Source of the DNA: Runella zeae DSM 19591
Lineage (GTDB): Bacteria; Bacteroidota; Bacteroidia; Cytophagales; Spirosomataceae
Length of the DNA stretch: 64,000 nucleotides
Assembly: GCF_000423565.1 (NCBI RefSeq)
Contig: NZ_KE384037.1
Location: 1 to 64,000, forward strand
Direction of reading: 5' to 3'
Shown here: positions 1 through 9,263 of the stretch, piece after piece
Layout: every line of letters starts with the position of its first letter
Position numbering within the stretch: position 1 is the stretch's first letter
The notes under the pieces: generated by a model
The model's input: the letters and a program-made list of their open reading frames with translations, nothing else
Database searches by the model: none
Told to the model about the DNA's origin: nothing
Program-made: the position numbers and the translations under genes

Positions 1-1
1 T

Positions 2-331
2 TTGTTTTTCACTAAAAATGTATATGTTGATTTAGGTTATCTTGGTATTCAGAAAGAATACAAATTTTTGTCTTTAAAGATTCCATTTAAAAAGCCCAAA
101 AAAAGCAAAAAAAATCCTTATCCAAGCTTAACATTAGAGCAAAAAAACTACAACAAGTCTATTAGTAAAAAGCGAGTTTTTGTAGAAAATGCAATTGCAG
201 GAATAAAACGTTATCATATTTTAATTAACAAGTATAGAGGAAAATCTAAGGAAAAATTTGATGAAAGTATTGAATTATGCGCAGGCCTTTGGAACTTCAA
301 AATCGACTTTAAGAAAAAGATAACTTGTTAG
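2..331 (+). CDS. Partial DDE transposase (IS5-like, DDE_Tnp_4), 3' end only
   Basis: The window opens inside this reading frame, so only about the last 109 codons are visible and the apparent TTG start at base 2 is not a real start. The motif DLGYLGI, then a lysine-rich stretch ending in IPFKKPKKSKK, then RVFVENAIAGIKRY and LCAGLWN is the usual C-terminal layout of DDE_Tnp_4 transposases. The glutamate in VENAIAGIKR is the expected third catalytic acid; the two aspartates lie mostly outside the window. The frame ends normally at TAG. The inverted repeats of the element cannot be defined because its left half is missing. Family call fairly sure, exact IS group not. Confidence 0.75.
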   Translation: MFFTKNVYVDLGYLGIQKEYKFLSLKIPFKKPKKSKKNPYPSLTLEQKNYNKSISKKRVFVENAIAGIKRYHILINKYRGKSKEKFDESIELCAGLWNFKIDFKKKITC

Positions 332-399
332 TAATCAACAAGAAAACAACTCTACTATTTTAGAATCACTATTTGTATCTATGACTTTAAGAGGCATTG

Positions 400-1572
400 T
401 TACTTTGTTTTCCGTTCGTATTGCTGAAAAGCTTCTATAATTGAATTGTCAATACTCAAATATCCATCTGATTTTTTGTCAAAAAGTTCTCTAAAGAAAA
501 AATGAAAAAACAATCTTTGGTCATTACCTATTTTTTTTGCAACAACTCTAATACTATCAAGCCGTAGAATCAAATTTGTTAAAGTTGTATTGGCATTTAC
601 AATTGTTAAGGCTTCAATTTTATCTTTTATATCAGAGGGATTTTTTATTGCACCAAAATCTACAAGTTTCCCCAATGCAGAGCCGAATCCCGTCATAACT
701 TGCGACTTATTGAAAATTTTCAAAGCATTTTTCGCAAAGGGTTGTCCTATAAGTTTTTGTTCAAGATTTTCTTCATCAAATTCCCAACCTTCTGAAATAG
801 CAATCATTTTCCGCACAAACTTGTCATATACTATTAAAAACTCTGAGAATAAATCATTATCTTGATTTTCTGTTGCAAGCTTTTCTAAGCTTTTAATGTT
901 GTCTAGTATATCAGTCCTGTCAATTGTTAGATAATCTCTATCCAAATAGGAGGTAAAACCTTCTATTATATCCCTAAACTTATACTCACCAGTTTTATTG
1001 GGTGTATCCCCGTCCACTTCTGTAAGTAAGGTAATTCCCTCAATACCATTTTGAATATAGTCCGAATATATTATTTCAATTTGATGTCTGCTTGACATTG
1101 GCGTTTGTCCAGTATTAAGCGTTAGCATACGATACAGAATACCCAACTTGTTTATTCCGATATAAACCTCTACTCGTAATTTCCTTTTTAAGATATTATC
1201 TTTTTCTGGGTCGCTCCTTTCATTTAATTCATTGACTAAATCCCGGATTGTGTATGTTCGTTGCAAACCATCAAGGATAATTAGTTTTTCCTTATGTTGG
1301 TTGATTGTACTTACAAGGTCCTCATCTGTTTCATCTTGTTTGGGTTTAGCTGCAATTGAAAGAGCAAGAACAATAGGTGGTATAACACAACCCGCGCGAA
1401 GGTCATTTTTGAGTAAACTATAAACAGAAGAAGATGATTTAACCCTTCTTCTTTGAAATTCATTTTTATCTAAAATATCTTTAGAAAGGCTAAAATATTC
1501 TTCAAGGGTTGTTTCTATTAATAGATTTAAAGAATCTATTCTGTTGTCATACATTTTATCTTTTACAATCAT
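400..1572 (-). CDS. ParB/DGQHR-like fold protein of unknown role
   Basis: This is a 390-residue soluble protein with no signal peptide. The motif ILDGLQRTYTI near residue 98 resembles the DGQQR/DGQHR signature of ParB-like, DUF262 and DndB-type proteins, and the later segment LNTGQTPMSSRHQIEI is compatible with that group. Such proteins bind nucleotides or act in DNA modification and defence systems, but no nuclease or methylase partner is adjacent. The gene is visibly more AT-rich than the core genes to its right and sits next to a transposase remnant, which suggests acquired DNA. The ATG at 1572 is the natural start. Function remains unassigned. Confidence 0.55.
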   Translation of the reverse strand: MIVKDKMYDNRIDSLNLLIETTLEEYFSLSKDILDKNEFQRRRVKSSSSVYSLLKNDLRAGCVIPPIVLALSIAAKPKQDETDEDLVSTINQHKEKLIILDGLQRTYTIRDLVNELNERSDPEKDNILKRKLRVEVYIGINKLGILYRMLTLNTGQTPMSSRHQIEIIYSDYIQNGIEGITLLTEVDGDTPNKTGEYKFRDIIEGFTSYLDRDYLTIDRTDILDNIKSLEKLATENQDNDLFSEFLIVYDKFVRKMIAISEGWEFDEENLEQKLIGQPFAKNALKIFNKSQVMTGFGSALGKLVDFGAIKNPSDIKDKIEALTIVNANTTLTNLILRLDSIRVVAKKIGNDQRLFFHFFFRELFDKKSDGYLSIDNSIIEAFQQYERKTK

Positions 1573-1767
1573 TTCTCACTTTTTTTATTTATGATAGTCA
1601 ACTATCTATTCTGGTTGGATGTCGCCAACGGGTTACCACTAAATCCCCGTAAATATACCTAATTTCATTTATACCTCCTATGAGAGGGATAAGACCTTCT
1701 GAGATTATTTTTCGGGGTTCAAGATGTGTCGGGAGTGGAGTTCAAAGATGGCTTATCCCTTCTTGGG

Positions 1768-2781
1768 TCAATTAAAACGTGTTTCATTGTCACGCAAATA
1801 GTACATGGCTTCTTTTACTGCTTGCGTTGGGTTTTTGGGATTGAAACCCAGCTCTTTTCGTGCTTTTGAAATATCAAAGTCTTGCTGAAGTCCCGAAAAC
1901 ATAGCGATGTCTTTGGTGGTCAACAAAGGTGCTTTACCGCTTATTTTGCTTCCAATTTCCATCAACCACGCCACCCCAAACAAAATGGGTTTGGGTACAG
2001 CAGTGGGTAGTTTTATTTTTAATTCGGGAAAAAGTTCCTGCGCGATTTTTGTGGTTTCTTTGAGAGAAGTACATTTTTCGTTGGCCAAAATATAACGTTC
2101 GCCATTTCTACCTTTTATAGCGGCCAAATAACACCCCTCTGCCACATCTTTTACATCAATCCAATTGAGGGTAATGTTGGTTTCGACCGGAATTTGCTTC
2201 TTCAAAATCAAATGTATAATGTTGTAAGACACATTGAGCGGGGCAAATGCTTCGCCGCCAATCATTCCTGACGGCAATACCGCCACTAGCTCAATGTCGT
2301 GTTTTTTTGCCAACTCAAACGCCAGTTTTTCTCCGTCATTTTTTGAATTGTAATACATATCTCTGCGGTCGGGATTATAGCCATTTTGTTCTTTGGTAGG
2401 GAGTCTGGAATAATCCAAAGCCGCCACCGAACTCACGTATACAATACGCTTTACCCCTGCTTCGGCGGCGGCCTCTATCATATTTTTTGTTCCTGAGAGA
2501 TTTACGTCGTAGATTTCTTTTTTTGGGTCTTTTGCCCAAAGTTTAAAAGCAGCCCCCACAGCATAAAATGTCTCGACGCCTTGCAATGCTTTTTTCAAAG
2601 ATGGCTTATTTGTGATGTCGGCTTGTACAACTTCGCAATCCAATCCCGTAAAAGGTTCTCTGTTTTTGAGGTTACGAACCGACGCCCGAACAGGTACGCC
2701 TTTTTCAATCAGCAACCTTACTAAGTTGTTGCCCAAATGTCCGTTTGCTCCTGTGACCAATGCTAAATTTTGCTGTGCCAT
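1768..2781 (-). CDS. NAD(P)-dependent epimerase/reductase, extended SDR family
   Basis: This is a 337-residue extended short-chain dehydrogenase. The Rossmann motif TGANGHLG lies at residues 10-17, VSSVAAL follows near 115-121, and the catalytic YxxxK is in the YYNSKN segment near residue 144. The layout resembles dihydroflavonol-4-reductase-like and sterol-dehydrogenase-like NAD(P)H oxidoreductases, but the substrate cannot be read from sequence. The crp-family gene ends 64 bases upstream in the same direction, so the two may be cotranscribed. Start is the ATG at 2781. Confidence 0.8.
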   Translation of the reverse strand: MAQQNLALVTGANGHLGNNLVRLLIEKGVPVRASVRNLKNREPFTGLDCEVVQADITNKPSLKKALQGVETFYAVGAAFKLWAKDPKKEIYDVNLSGTKNMIEAAAEAGVKRIVYVSSVAALDYSRLPTKEQNGYNPDRRDMYYNSKNDGEKLAFELAKKHDIELVAVLPSGMIGGEAFAPLNVSYNIIHLILKKQIPVETNITLNWIDVKDVAEGCYLAAIKGRNGERYILANEKCTSLKETTKIAQELFPELKIKLPTAVPKPILFGVAWLMEIGSKISGKAPLLTTKDIAMFSGLQQDFDISKARKELGFNPKNPTQAVKEAMYYLRDNETRFN

Positions 2782-2845
2782 ATTTTTAAAGTTTTAATGA
2801 TGGCACAAAATTCTATCGACCAAGCTTAAATCTACTTCACAAATG

Positions 2846-3421
2846 TTACTTAATCATTTCTTTTCGTATTCGGCTCAGGCTTTTGGGGTTCATCCCCAAA
2901 AAAGAGGCGATGTATTGGAGCGGAACGTTGTGCAAAATAGCGGGATAGTTGTCCATCAGTTTTTGATAACGTTGTTCTGCTGTAAGAGTAGCCAACTCCC
3001 TTGAGCGGTTTTCGTTGTACGCAAGTGATTGTTGAAAAACCGAAATACTAAAATCTTTAAATGCAGGGCTTTGCTGCGTCAATAGCTCCAAATTAGCTTT
3101 TGTAATTCTTAGCAAAGCACATTCCGTAATACATTCTAGGTTTTCGGGGGCCTTGGTCTGATGGATAAAATTGAAATAGGAGGTAATAAATCCAGGCGGA
3201 CAATTGATATGAGTCGTAACTTCCTCGCCTTTGTCATTGTAGTGAAACAGCCGCACAAAGCCCGACACCACAAAATACAAGTGTTTTGGAATTTTGCCTT
3301 CTTCTTCTATCACGCGGTTTTTGGGAAAAAGCACAGGTTCAAAATACTGCTCACACAATACTTGATCAGCATCGGTGAGGGTGATGCTTTCCGCTATGAG
3401 TTTTAGTAGTTGTGCGTGCAT
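2846..3421 (-). CDS. Crp/Fnr-family transcriptional regulator
   Basis: This 191-residue protein has an N-terminal cyclic-nucleotide-type beta-roll (about residues 10-120, with ISGF-like segment FVVSGFVRLF) and a short C-terminal helix-turn-helix, LQYIASFLGMNPKSLSRIRKE. The HTH is the compact form common in Bacteroidota. No cysteine cluster for an Fe-S centre is seen, so it is not a classical Fnr. It lies directly upstream of the SDR gene and probably controls it. A long inverted repeat lies just upstream (3440-3538) and may be part of its own control region. Effector unknown. Confidence 0.85.
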   Translation of the reverse strand: MHAQLLKLIAESITLTDADQVLCEQYFEPVLFPKNRVIEEEGKIPKHLYFVVSGFVRLFHYNDKGEEVTTHINCPPGFITSYFNFIHQTKAPENLECITECALLRITKANLELLTQQSPAFKDFSISVFQQSLAYNENRSRELATLTAEQRYQKLMDNYPAILHNVPLQYIASFLGMNPKSLSRIRKEMIK

Positions 3422-3439
3422 TTGACAAAATTATGAAAA

Positions 3440-3538
3440 TGACAAAAGTGGCGATTTTGCCAAGAATCTTGCTTTAGAGAACCAATATTTGATTGGAAAT
3501 AAAAATATCTTTGAAGTACAAAACCGCCACTTTTGTCA
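3440..3538. repeat. 20-bp inverted repeat pair upstream of the crp-family gene
   Basis: The arm at 3440-3459 (TGACAAAAGTGGCGATTTTG) matches the reverse complement of 3519-3538 at 19 of 20 positions, with a 59-base AT-rich loop. The left arm is 19 bases from the start codon of the regulator. It could be a long hairpin in the leader or a pair of operator sites looped by a dimeric regulator. Confidence 0.7.
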
Positions 3539-3645
3539 AAATGATGCTAGCCGTTATTTTTATTTTCTTTTGTTATAGTTCACAAAAACTTCAAACTCCA
3601 CTACATCAATATTGACTGAAATGAGAGTTTTATTATACAACTATT

Positions 3646-4623
3646 TTATAAAGGTGAACTATCAGAAACGTACCCTTTAACTTCTTCACCATTTATTTCT
3701 GTTGTTACTCTATAAATTTTAAAGGGCTTTTGTTTTAATAACTCAAAAACACCATTTAATTCATCTTTATCCAAATTTTCATTATTTGGCAATTTTAAGG
3801 TGTAATATTTATCTCCAACTGCTTTGTGAATATTACTTTTTAGTTTTTTCAGTTTACTGTTTATTATTTTTACATTTTTATCAGAAACCTCTTCTTCTTG
3901 TAATGTAATCGAATTACAATTATTTATATATGCAATCAACATCGGCAAACTAACTGTTGTATCTTCAAAATACGTCCTTCCAAGAAAATTATTATCTTCG
4001 AATTCAATAATTGACGAATTTGTATATTGTATTGCTAAATCTCTTGCCGTTTGAAAGTCGGTAAACTTTGCTGACTTACGACCTTTTGGTGGTTTATTGA
4101 CTAGATAGAATCCTTTTTCAGGTGTGCTTCTGCTTTCAATTACTCCGTCGGTTTTTAACTTATCAAAGACTTTTTTTCCCCAGAAATCATAATTCAATTT
4201 TACATAAATTGATTCTTTTATATCTTTATATTCAATTATACGATGAAAATATGCTTTAGCTATTCTCAAAATTTCATCTAACTGATCATCTGTAGCATTC
4301 TTAGGCGGAAGAACTTCATAATGATTAAATTTTCCGTCATAAAAAACTTCTTTTATACTATCATGCCAATTTTGACTTTTGTAATATTCAATCAAACTAT
4401 TAGTAAAATCATTGCCGTAAGCATTTTCACTGAAGCCCATTAAATCACTTGACAAATCATAGCTATTCATAGTTAGCAATGATTTTCTGTCAGCATTAGC
4501 TTTAGCATTTAATGCTTCTTCATAAGTATCATATATTCCGATACAATGCGCTAATTCATTAGAAGTTACATACCATTCATCGGTATAAAAAAACCAAAGT
4601 TTGTGTACTGCGTATTTGCTCAT
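3646..4623 (-). CDS. Hypothetical protein, second gene of an AT-rich two-gene operon
   Basis: This is a 325-residue soluble protein that I do not recognise. It has no signal peptide or membrane segment. The middle is basic (KPPKGRKSAKF near residues 183-193) and the C-terminal 100 residues are lysine-rich with predicted alpha/beta character. Its ATG overlaps the TGA of the upstream DUF6915-like gene by four bases (ATGA), so the two are almost certainly translated as a coupled unit. Base composition is markedly AT-rich compared with the helicase and cytochrome genes that follow, in line with recent acquisition. Confidence 0.6.
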   Translation of the reverse strand: MSKYAVHKLWFFYTDEWYVTSNELAHCIGIYDTYEEALNAKANADRKSLLTMNSYDLSSDLMGFSENAYGNDFTNSLIEYYKSQNWHDSIKEVFYDGKFNHYEVLPPKNATDDQLDEILRIAKAYFHRIIEYKDIKESIYVKLNYDFWGKKVFDKLKTDGVIESRSTPEKGFYLVNKPPKGRKSAKFTDFQTARDLAIQYTNSSIIEFEDNNFLGRTYFEDTTVSLPMLIAYINNCNSITLQEEEVSDKNVKIINSKLKKLKSNIHKAVGDKYYTLKLPNNENLDKDELNGVFELLKQKPFKIYRVTTEINGEEVKGYVSDSSPL

Positions 4624-5222
4624 ATTAATAAATTTTGATTTTGTTTAGCACTATTTGGGTAATCAAATCCATTGTTCATCCAAGGTTCAAATCTCATCCT
4701 ATCGAACAATTGATTAGGCTTAATATTAAAGTTTTTAATTTCCGGTTCTCTTTTGAGTATTTTGGGCACGATTTCATTGATGAACCAACTATTATGAGTT
4801 ATCAAAAGCGACTTAATACTACCCGTATTTGCCAAAGGTGAAAGTAGTAAATCTGAAAGCTCCTTATCATCTTTATAAGAGGCAAAAAAATCATTAAATC
4901 TTTGTAAATCATCTTTTTCTTCTTCAATAGCCATTACAAAATCATTCAATGTTGGAATAAATCTATCCCTATAATCAGGCAAAATATGATCTTGTTCACA
5001 CAAATCTTTAACGTTCACTAGTTTATTATCTGAATTTTTTATGGTGTGGCCAAAAATAGGTATTATTACTCTCTTTACTCCCCACATCGTATGCAGAATT
5101 CGATGTCTATTATCACTACATAATTCTTTAGTGCAATCAATAAAATCATGTATTGAATAGTAATCTTCAATAATTCCACTTCTTCGCCTAACTGATATTT
5201 CCGAATGTTTATAAGCGTTCAA
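4620..5222 (-). CDS. DUF6915-like protein with TTG start
   Basis: This is a 200-residue soluble protein. The N-terminal pattern NAYKHSEISVRR...IHDFIDCTKEL...NRHRILHT...IIPIFG matches my memory of the DUF6915 family, which starts with a similar H-x-S-x-x-R/W motif followed by a helical H-R-x-L-x-H segment. The start must be TTG at 5222: an in-frame TAA lies a few codons upstream and the next methionine is about 45 codons inside the conserved part. It overlaps the following gene by four bases. Role unknown. Family assignment is from motif memory and should be treated as tentative. Confidence 0.6.
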   Translation of the reverse strand: MNAYKHSEISVRRRSGIIEDYYSIHDFIDCTKELCSDNRHRILHTMWGVKRVIIPIFGHTIKNSDNKLVNVKDLCEQDHILPDYRDRFIPTLNDFVMAIEEEKDDLQRFNDFFASYKDDKELSDLLLSPLANTGSIKSLLITHNSWFINEIVPKILKREPEIKNFNIKPNQLFDRMRFEPWMNNGFDYPNSAKQNQNLLI

Positions 5223-5491
5223 AATATTATTTATGTTTTATGTAAGTTGATTTAGCTTAATTTCTCAAAATAATGCGGCTAAAATAGCCACCAACCTCTA
5301 CGCAAATGTAATTAATCTCACCCACATCCGCTACGGCCGTACTTTGTTTTAATGCTTTGAATAACATAGGGCCGCTCCCTCTAACCATATTACCCCAAAA
5401 AGTTTGGCTCTTTGTAATTGGCTTTCTCAAACAAAGATGACAAAAGTTGGATGATTCCTAGTACCTTAGTGTTTATTTTAACCGCATAGGT

Positions 5492-6820
5492 ATGACTTTT
5501 GAAGAATTAAATCTCAACAAACCACTCCTCAACGCCCTCTCTGACTTAGGACTTACTACCCCTACTACGATCCAACAAAAAGTGTTTTCGGTGGTGATGT
5601 CGGGGCAAGATGTGTATGGAATCGCTCAAACAGGTACGGGCAAAACCTTTGCTTACTTATTGCCCTGCTTGCGCCAATATCAGTTTTCGAAAGAAAAAAA
5701 TCCCCGATATATTATTCTGGTTCCTACCCGCGAGTTGGTGACTCAAGTGGTAGAGTCGGTCAAAAAACTATCTACTTATCTCAATCTGAGAGTAGTAGGT
5801 GTATACGGCGGTGTCAACCTAAAACCCCAAGCTTTGGAAGTCTCCAATGGGGTGGATGTACTCGTTGCCACGCCTGGCCGTTTGGTAGATTTGCTTTCGA
5901 GTGGGGTTATCAAACCCAATACCGTCAAAAAATTGATCATCGACGAAGCCGACGAAATGCTCAATTTGGGCTTTCGTGCCCAGCTAAAATTGATTTTGGA
6001 CGCCCTGCCCGAAAAACGTCAAAATTTACTTTTTTCGGCCACTATCACCGAAGAAGTAGAACAATTGATGACCCAGTACTTCAACAACCCCACCAAAGTA
6101 GAGGCCGCGCCTACGGGCACACCGCTCGACAATATCTACCAAATGGCCTATGAAGTCCCTAATTTTTATACCAAAGTCAACTTGCTAGAGCTGCTGCTCG
6201 AACACGACCCCGAAATGCACAAAGTGCTGGTGTTTGTGGCAACGAAGCAATTGGCCGACCAATTGTACGAGCAAGTGGAGAAAGATTTAGGAGAAAAAAT
6301 AGGCGTGATACACTCCAACAAAGCCCAAACGCAACGTTTTGAGGCAGTAAATCGCTTTCAGAGTGGCGACTGCCGAGTGCTGATTGCTACGGATGTTATT
6401 GCAAGAGGCTTGGATGTGTCGGAAGTATCGCACGTCATTAATTTTGATTTGCCCGAACTTCCCGAAACCTATATCCACCGCATCGGACGGACAGGAAGAG
6501 CCGATAAAAAAGGGATTGCGATAAGTTTTGTTACCGAAAAAGAAAAGGAACAACAAGAAGCTATCGAAAGCCTCATGAAACTTCCGATTCCAGTGCGGCC
6601 TTTGCCCAAACTTCTTGAAATATCCGAAGAGCTTACCGACGACGAAAAGCCCAAAGGTTTTATGAAAACTATTGAGGTAAAAATCGTTAAGAGCGACACT
6701 TTTGGCGGAGCTTTCCACGAAAAATCAGAAAAAAATCAAAAAGTAAACGTGCGCCGCAATCACGCCAAAGAAATGATGAAAAAATACGGAAAGCCGATCA
6801 AAAAAACCCGTAAATCTTAA
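5492..6820 (+). CDS. DEAD-box ATP-dependent RNA helicase
   Basis: This 442-residue helicase unwinds or remodels RNA using ATP. The Q-motif region TTIQQ lies at 25-29, motif I AQTGTGKT at 45-52, PTREL at 78-82, TPGR at 127-130, DEAD at 151-154, SAT at 182-184, and the C-terminal motifs RGLDV and HRIGRTGR near 325-350. The tail is short and basic (KPIKKTRKS), typical of RhlE/DbpA-like helicases of Bacteroidota involved in ribosome assembly or mRNA decay in the cold; which one cannot be told here. Start is ATG at 5492. The 269 bases upstream contain no gene and no clear promoter that I can defend. Confidence 0.93.
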   Translation: MTFEELNLNKPLLNALSDLGLTTPTTIQQKVFSVVMSGQDVYGIAQTGTGKTFAYLLPCLRQYQFSKEKNPRYIILVPTRELVTQVVESVKKLSTYLNLRVVGVYGGVNLKPQALEVSNGVDVLVATPGRLVDLLSSGVIKPNTVKKLIIDEADEMLNLGFRAQLKLILDALPEKRQNLLFSATITEEVEQLMTQYFNNPTKVEAAPTGTPLDNIYQMAYEVPNFYTKVNLLELLLEHDPEMHKVLVFVATKQLADQLYEQVEKDLGEKIGVIHSNKAQTQRFEAVNRFQSGDCRVLIATDVIARGLDVSEVSHVINFDLPELPETYIHRIGRTGRADKKGIAISFVTEKEKEQQEAIESLMKLPIPVRPLPKLLEISEELTDDEKPKGFMKTIEVKIVKSDTFGGAFHEKSEKNQKVNVRRNHAKEMMKKYGKPIKKTRKS

Positions 6821-6915
6821 TGCCTTAAAACAGCAAATTTCCACCAAATCAAGTATATCCGCCTTCATTTTGCCTTCCTAAGTTTTAGACTTTTTAGGTT
6901 TAGCCTATAAAAAAA

Positions 6916-9240
6916 ATGAAGGAAAAGTGCTTGATTTTGGTGTTGCTGTGGAGTAGCGGGCTATTTATAGCGGCGAGTTATTCGCCTTTTCATGCTCCCC
7001 CTCAACGCCCCTTAGATATTTGGGCTTTTCGGTCGGTTTTGGATAAAAAACCACGGATGCTCACCATCGCTCTCCACCAAGAATGCTACCTTGCCTATGA
7101 TTTGACCCAATGCAAAATCTACAAAGTGTGGAAGGGGGGAGTCGCGATGGACGGAGCCGCCTATACCAACAAAAAAGATGTTCAACCTACTTCGTGGGGG
7201 GCGCCTTATCTGCTTGACAGCCTTCAGCCTTTTCGGTGGAATATCCAGATTTCTCAACAAACGCACACACCTAAGCCCCTTTATAAGGGTTATGTTTTCA
7301 GAAATCAGCAGATTTATCTACAATACGCCTTTGTTCTTCCTTCTCGCGATACCATTTGGGTAGAAGAAAGACCCGAATTTGTAAAAAACAAAGAGGGAAA
7401 ACCGACTTTGGAGCGCGTTTTCAAAACAACTCGTGTACCACAGGGGGTACAAATCACATTGCAATCTCCTCAGACCAAGATTGTTTTAGCACCCAACGCC
7501 GAGACTTCTTTTGTTCATACTTTTGACCCGCTACCCGACCAAGCTCCTCCTACACCTACCCAAACTTTTGCACACGTAGGCAGAGCATTGATGGAAAAAA
7601 GCGATTGTTTTGTTTGTCATAAAATCGCCGAAGATGAGGTAGGGCCATCTTTCCAAAAAGTGGCCCAACGCTACCAAAACGACAAAAAAACCACCGAGAA
7701 GCTCGTCGAAAAAATCAGAGACGGTGGCACAGGTGTGTGGGGAAATGGCGTCATGAATTCTCATGCGTTGCTTACGGAAGGCGACCTTACGGCAATGGTC
7801 AATTATATCTTTACGCTCAAGCCCAAAGCCGCTCCTGCCCCTAAAACTACCACCTCCAAAGACCCCTCTCCTACTCGCCCTACCAAGCCGGGCTTTGGGA
7901 TGCCGCTAGAAGGGGTACACCCAAGTTATGATTTGCAAACACTCCACACCCCACGCTTCAACCCTCGCGTGGGAGCCATCGCTTTTTTGCCCGATGGGCG
8001 CTTGTTGGTCACCACTTGGGACACCGTAGGGGGAGTGTATGTATTGGACAATGTCACTACCGGAGATACCAACCAAATCACCGTCAAACGCATCGCCTCT
8101 GGCTTGGCCGAACCTCTTGGGATAGAAGTGGTTGATGGCAAAATATATGTACTTCAAAAACAAGAGTTAACCCAGCTTATCGACCACAACAACGACGACA
8201 TCATCGACGAATACCGCGCTATTTGTCATGGTTGGGGAGTCACGGCTGATTTTCATGAATTTGCTTTTGGACTGGTTCAAAAAGACGGATTTTTCTACGC
8301 TACTCTCTCCATGGCAATGCGCCTCAAACCCGACGAAAAGCAACTTCCCGACCGGGGCCGAACTATCAAAATAAGCAAAGATGGTAGTTTTGAGTCGGTA
8401 AATTATGGACTGCGTACCCCCAATGGCATCGGGCTGGGAGTAGATAATGAGCTATTTGTGACCGATAATCAAGGGCAGTGGCTACCAGCCAATAAGCTCA
8501 TTCATATCAAAAAAGACGAATATCACGGCATGGAGTGGGGATGGCTCCACCACGAAGCTCCGCCTAAAATGGCTTTACCCGCTATTTGGCTACCCGAACA
8601 TGAGATTGGAAATTCGCCTTCTGAGCCTGTTTTGGTCAAGGAAGGCCCCTACCAAGGGCAATTGCTGCATGGCGATGTCACTCATGGCGGTATCAAACGC
8701 GACTTTTTAGAAAAAATAAAAGGGGAATACCAAGGAGCTGTGTTTCGGTTTTCGCAAGGTTTTGAAGCGGGCGTCAATCGCCTTAGATGGGGGCCTGACG
8801 GAGCGTTGTACGTAGGCGAAGTGGGTATGGTAGGCGGTGGTTGGAGCTGGCACGATAAGGTACGAGGGCTTCAAAAAATCAAATACAATGGCAAATCTAC
8901 CTTCGAAATGCTGGCCATAAGGGCTAAAAATCGCGGTTTTGAAATAGAATTTACCCAACCTCTCGCGGAATCTCAACAGCTTCGTCCCAACGATTTTTTG
9001 ATTCAGCAATGGTGGTATCAACCTACCAAAAACTACGGCGGCCCCAAGAGGGGTTTGACTACCCTATCGATTGCCCAATGGACTATTTCGAAAGACCGCA
9101 AACGACTTTATCTTGAAATCCCTCATTTAAAAAAAGAACACGTGATTTATTTCCGCCTTCCTGACGATTTGAAAAGCCAAACCGGTAACGTCTTGTGGTC
9201 GTCGGAAGCATGGTATACGCTCAACCGCATTCCCGATTGA
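6916..9240 (+). CDS. Secreted c-type cytochrome fused to a beta-propeller (PQQ/glucose-dehydrogenase-like)
   Basis: This 774-residue exported protein starts with a signal peptide (hydrophobic residues 5-20). An N-terminal domain of unclear family spans about 30-205. A cytochrome c domain follows with the haem site CFVCH at 231-235 and a likely axial Met at 280 (GVMNSH). A proline/threonine linker runs 303-325, and a six-bladed beta-propeller about 335-670 resembles the glucose/sorbosone dehydrogenase superfamily, with a C-terminal domain to 774. The fusion suggests a periplasmic dehydrogenase that passes electrons to its own haem. It is followed 23 bases later by an exported enolase-superfamily protein, probably cotranscribed. 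Substrate unknown. Confidence 0.8.
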   Translation: MKEKCLILVLLWSSGLFIAASYSPFHAPPQRPLDIWAFRSVLDKKPRMLTIALHQECYLAYDLTQCKIYKVWKGGVAMDGAAYTNKKDVQPTSWGAPYLLDSLQPFRWNIQISQQTHTPKPLYKGYVFRNQQIYLQYAFVLPSRDTIWVEERPEFVKNKEGKPTLERVFKTTRVPQGVQITLQSPQTKIVLAPNAETSFVHTFDPLPDQAPPTPTQTFAHVGRALMEKSDCFVCHKIAEDEVGPSFQKVAQRYQNDKKTTEKLVEKIRDGGTGVWGNGVMNSHALLTEGDLTAMVNYIFTLKPKAAPAPKTTTSKDPSPTRPTKPGFGMPLEGVHPSYDLQTLHTPRFNPRVGAIAFLPDGRLLVTTWDTVGGVYVLDNVTTGDTNQITVKRIASGLAEPLGIEVVDGKIYVLQKQELTQLIDHNNDDIIDEYRAICHGWGVTADFHEFAFGLVQKDGFFYATLSMAMRLKPDEKQLPDRGRTIKISKDGSFESVNYGLRTPNGIGLGVDNELFVTDNQGQWLPANKLIHIKKDEYHGMEWGWLHHEAPPKMALPAIWLPEHEIGNSPSEPVLVKEGPYQGQLLHGDVTHGGIKRDFLEKIKGEYQGAVFRFSQGFEAGVNRLRWGPDGALYVGEVGMVGGGWSWHDKVRGLQKIKYNGKSTFEMLAIRAKNRGFEIEFTQPLAESQQLRPNDFLIQQWWYQPTKNYGGPKRGLTTLSIAQWTISKDRKRLYLEIPHLKKEHVIYFRLPDDLKSQTGNVLWSSEAWYTLNRIPD

Positions 9241-9263
9241 TTTCCCAAACCTTTTCTATCCAA

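Noticed and set aside
6287-6718. 143-residue minus-strand frame over the helicase
   Set aside because: Overlaps the conserved helicase C-domain; no motif or signal.
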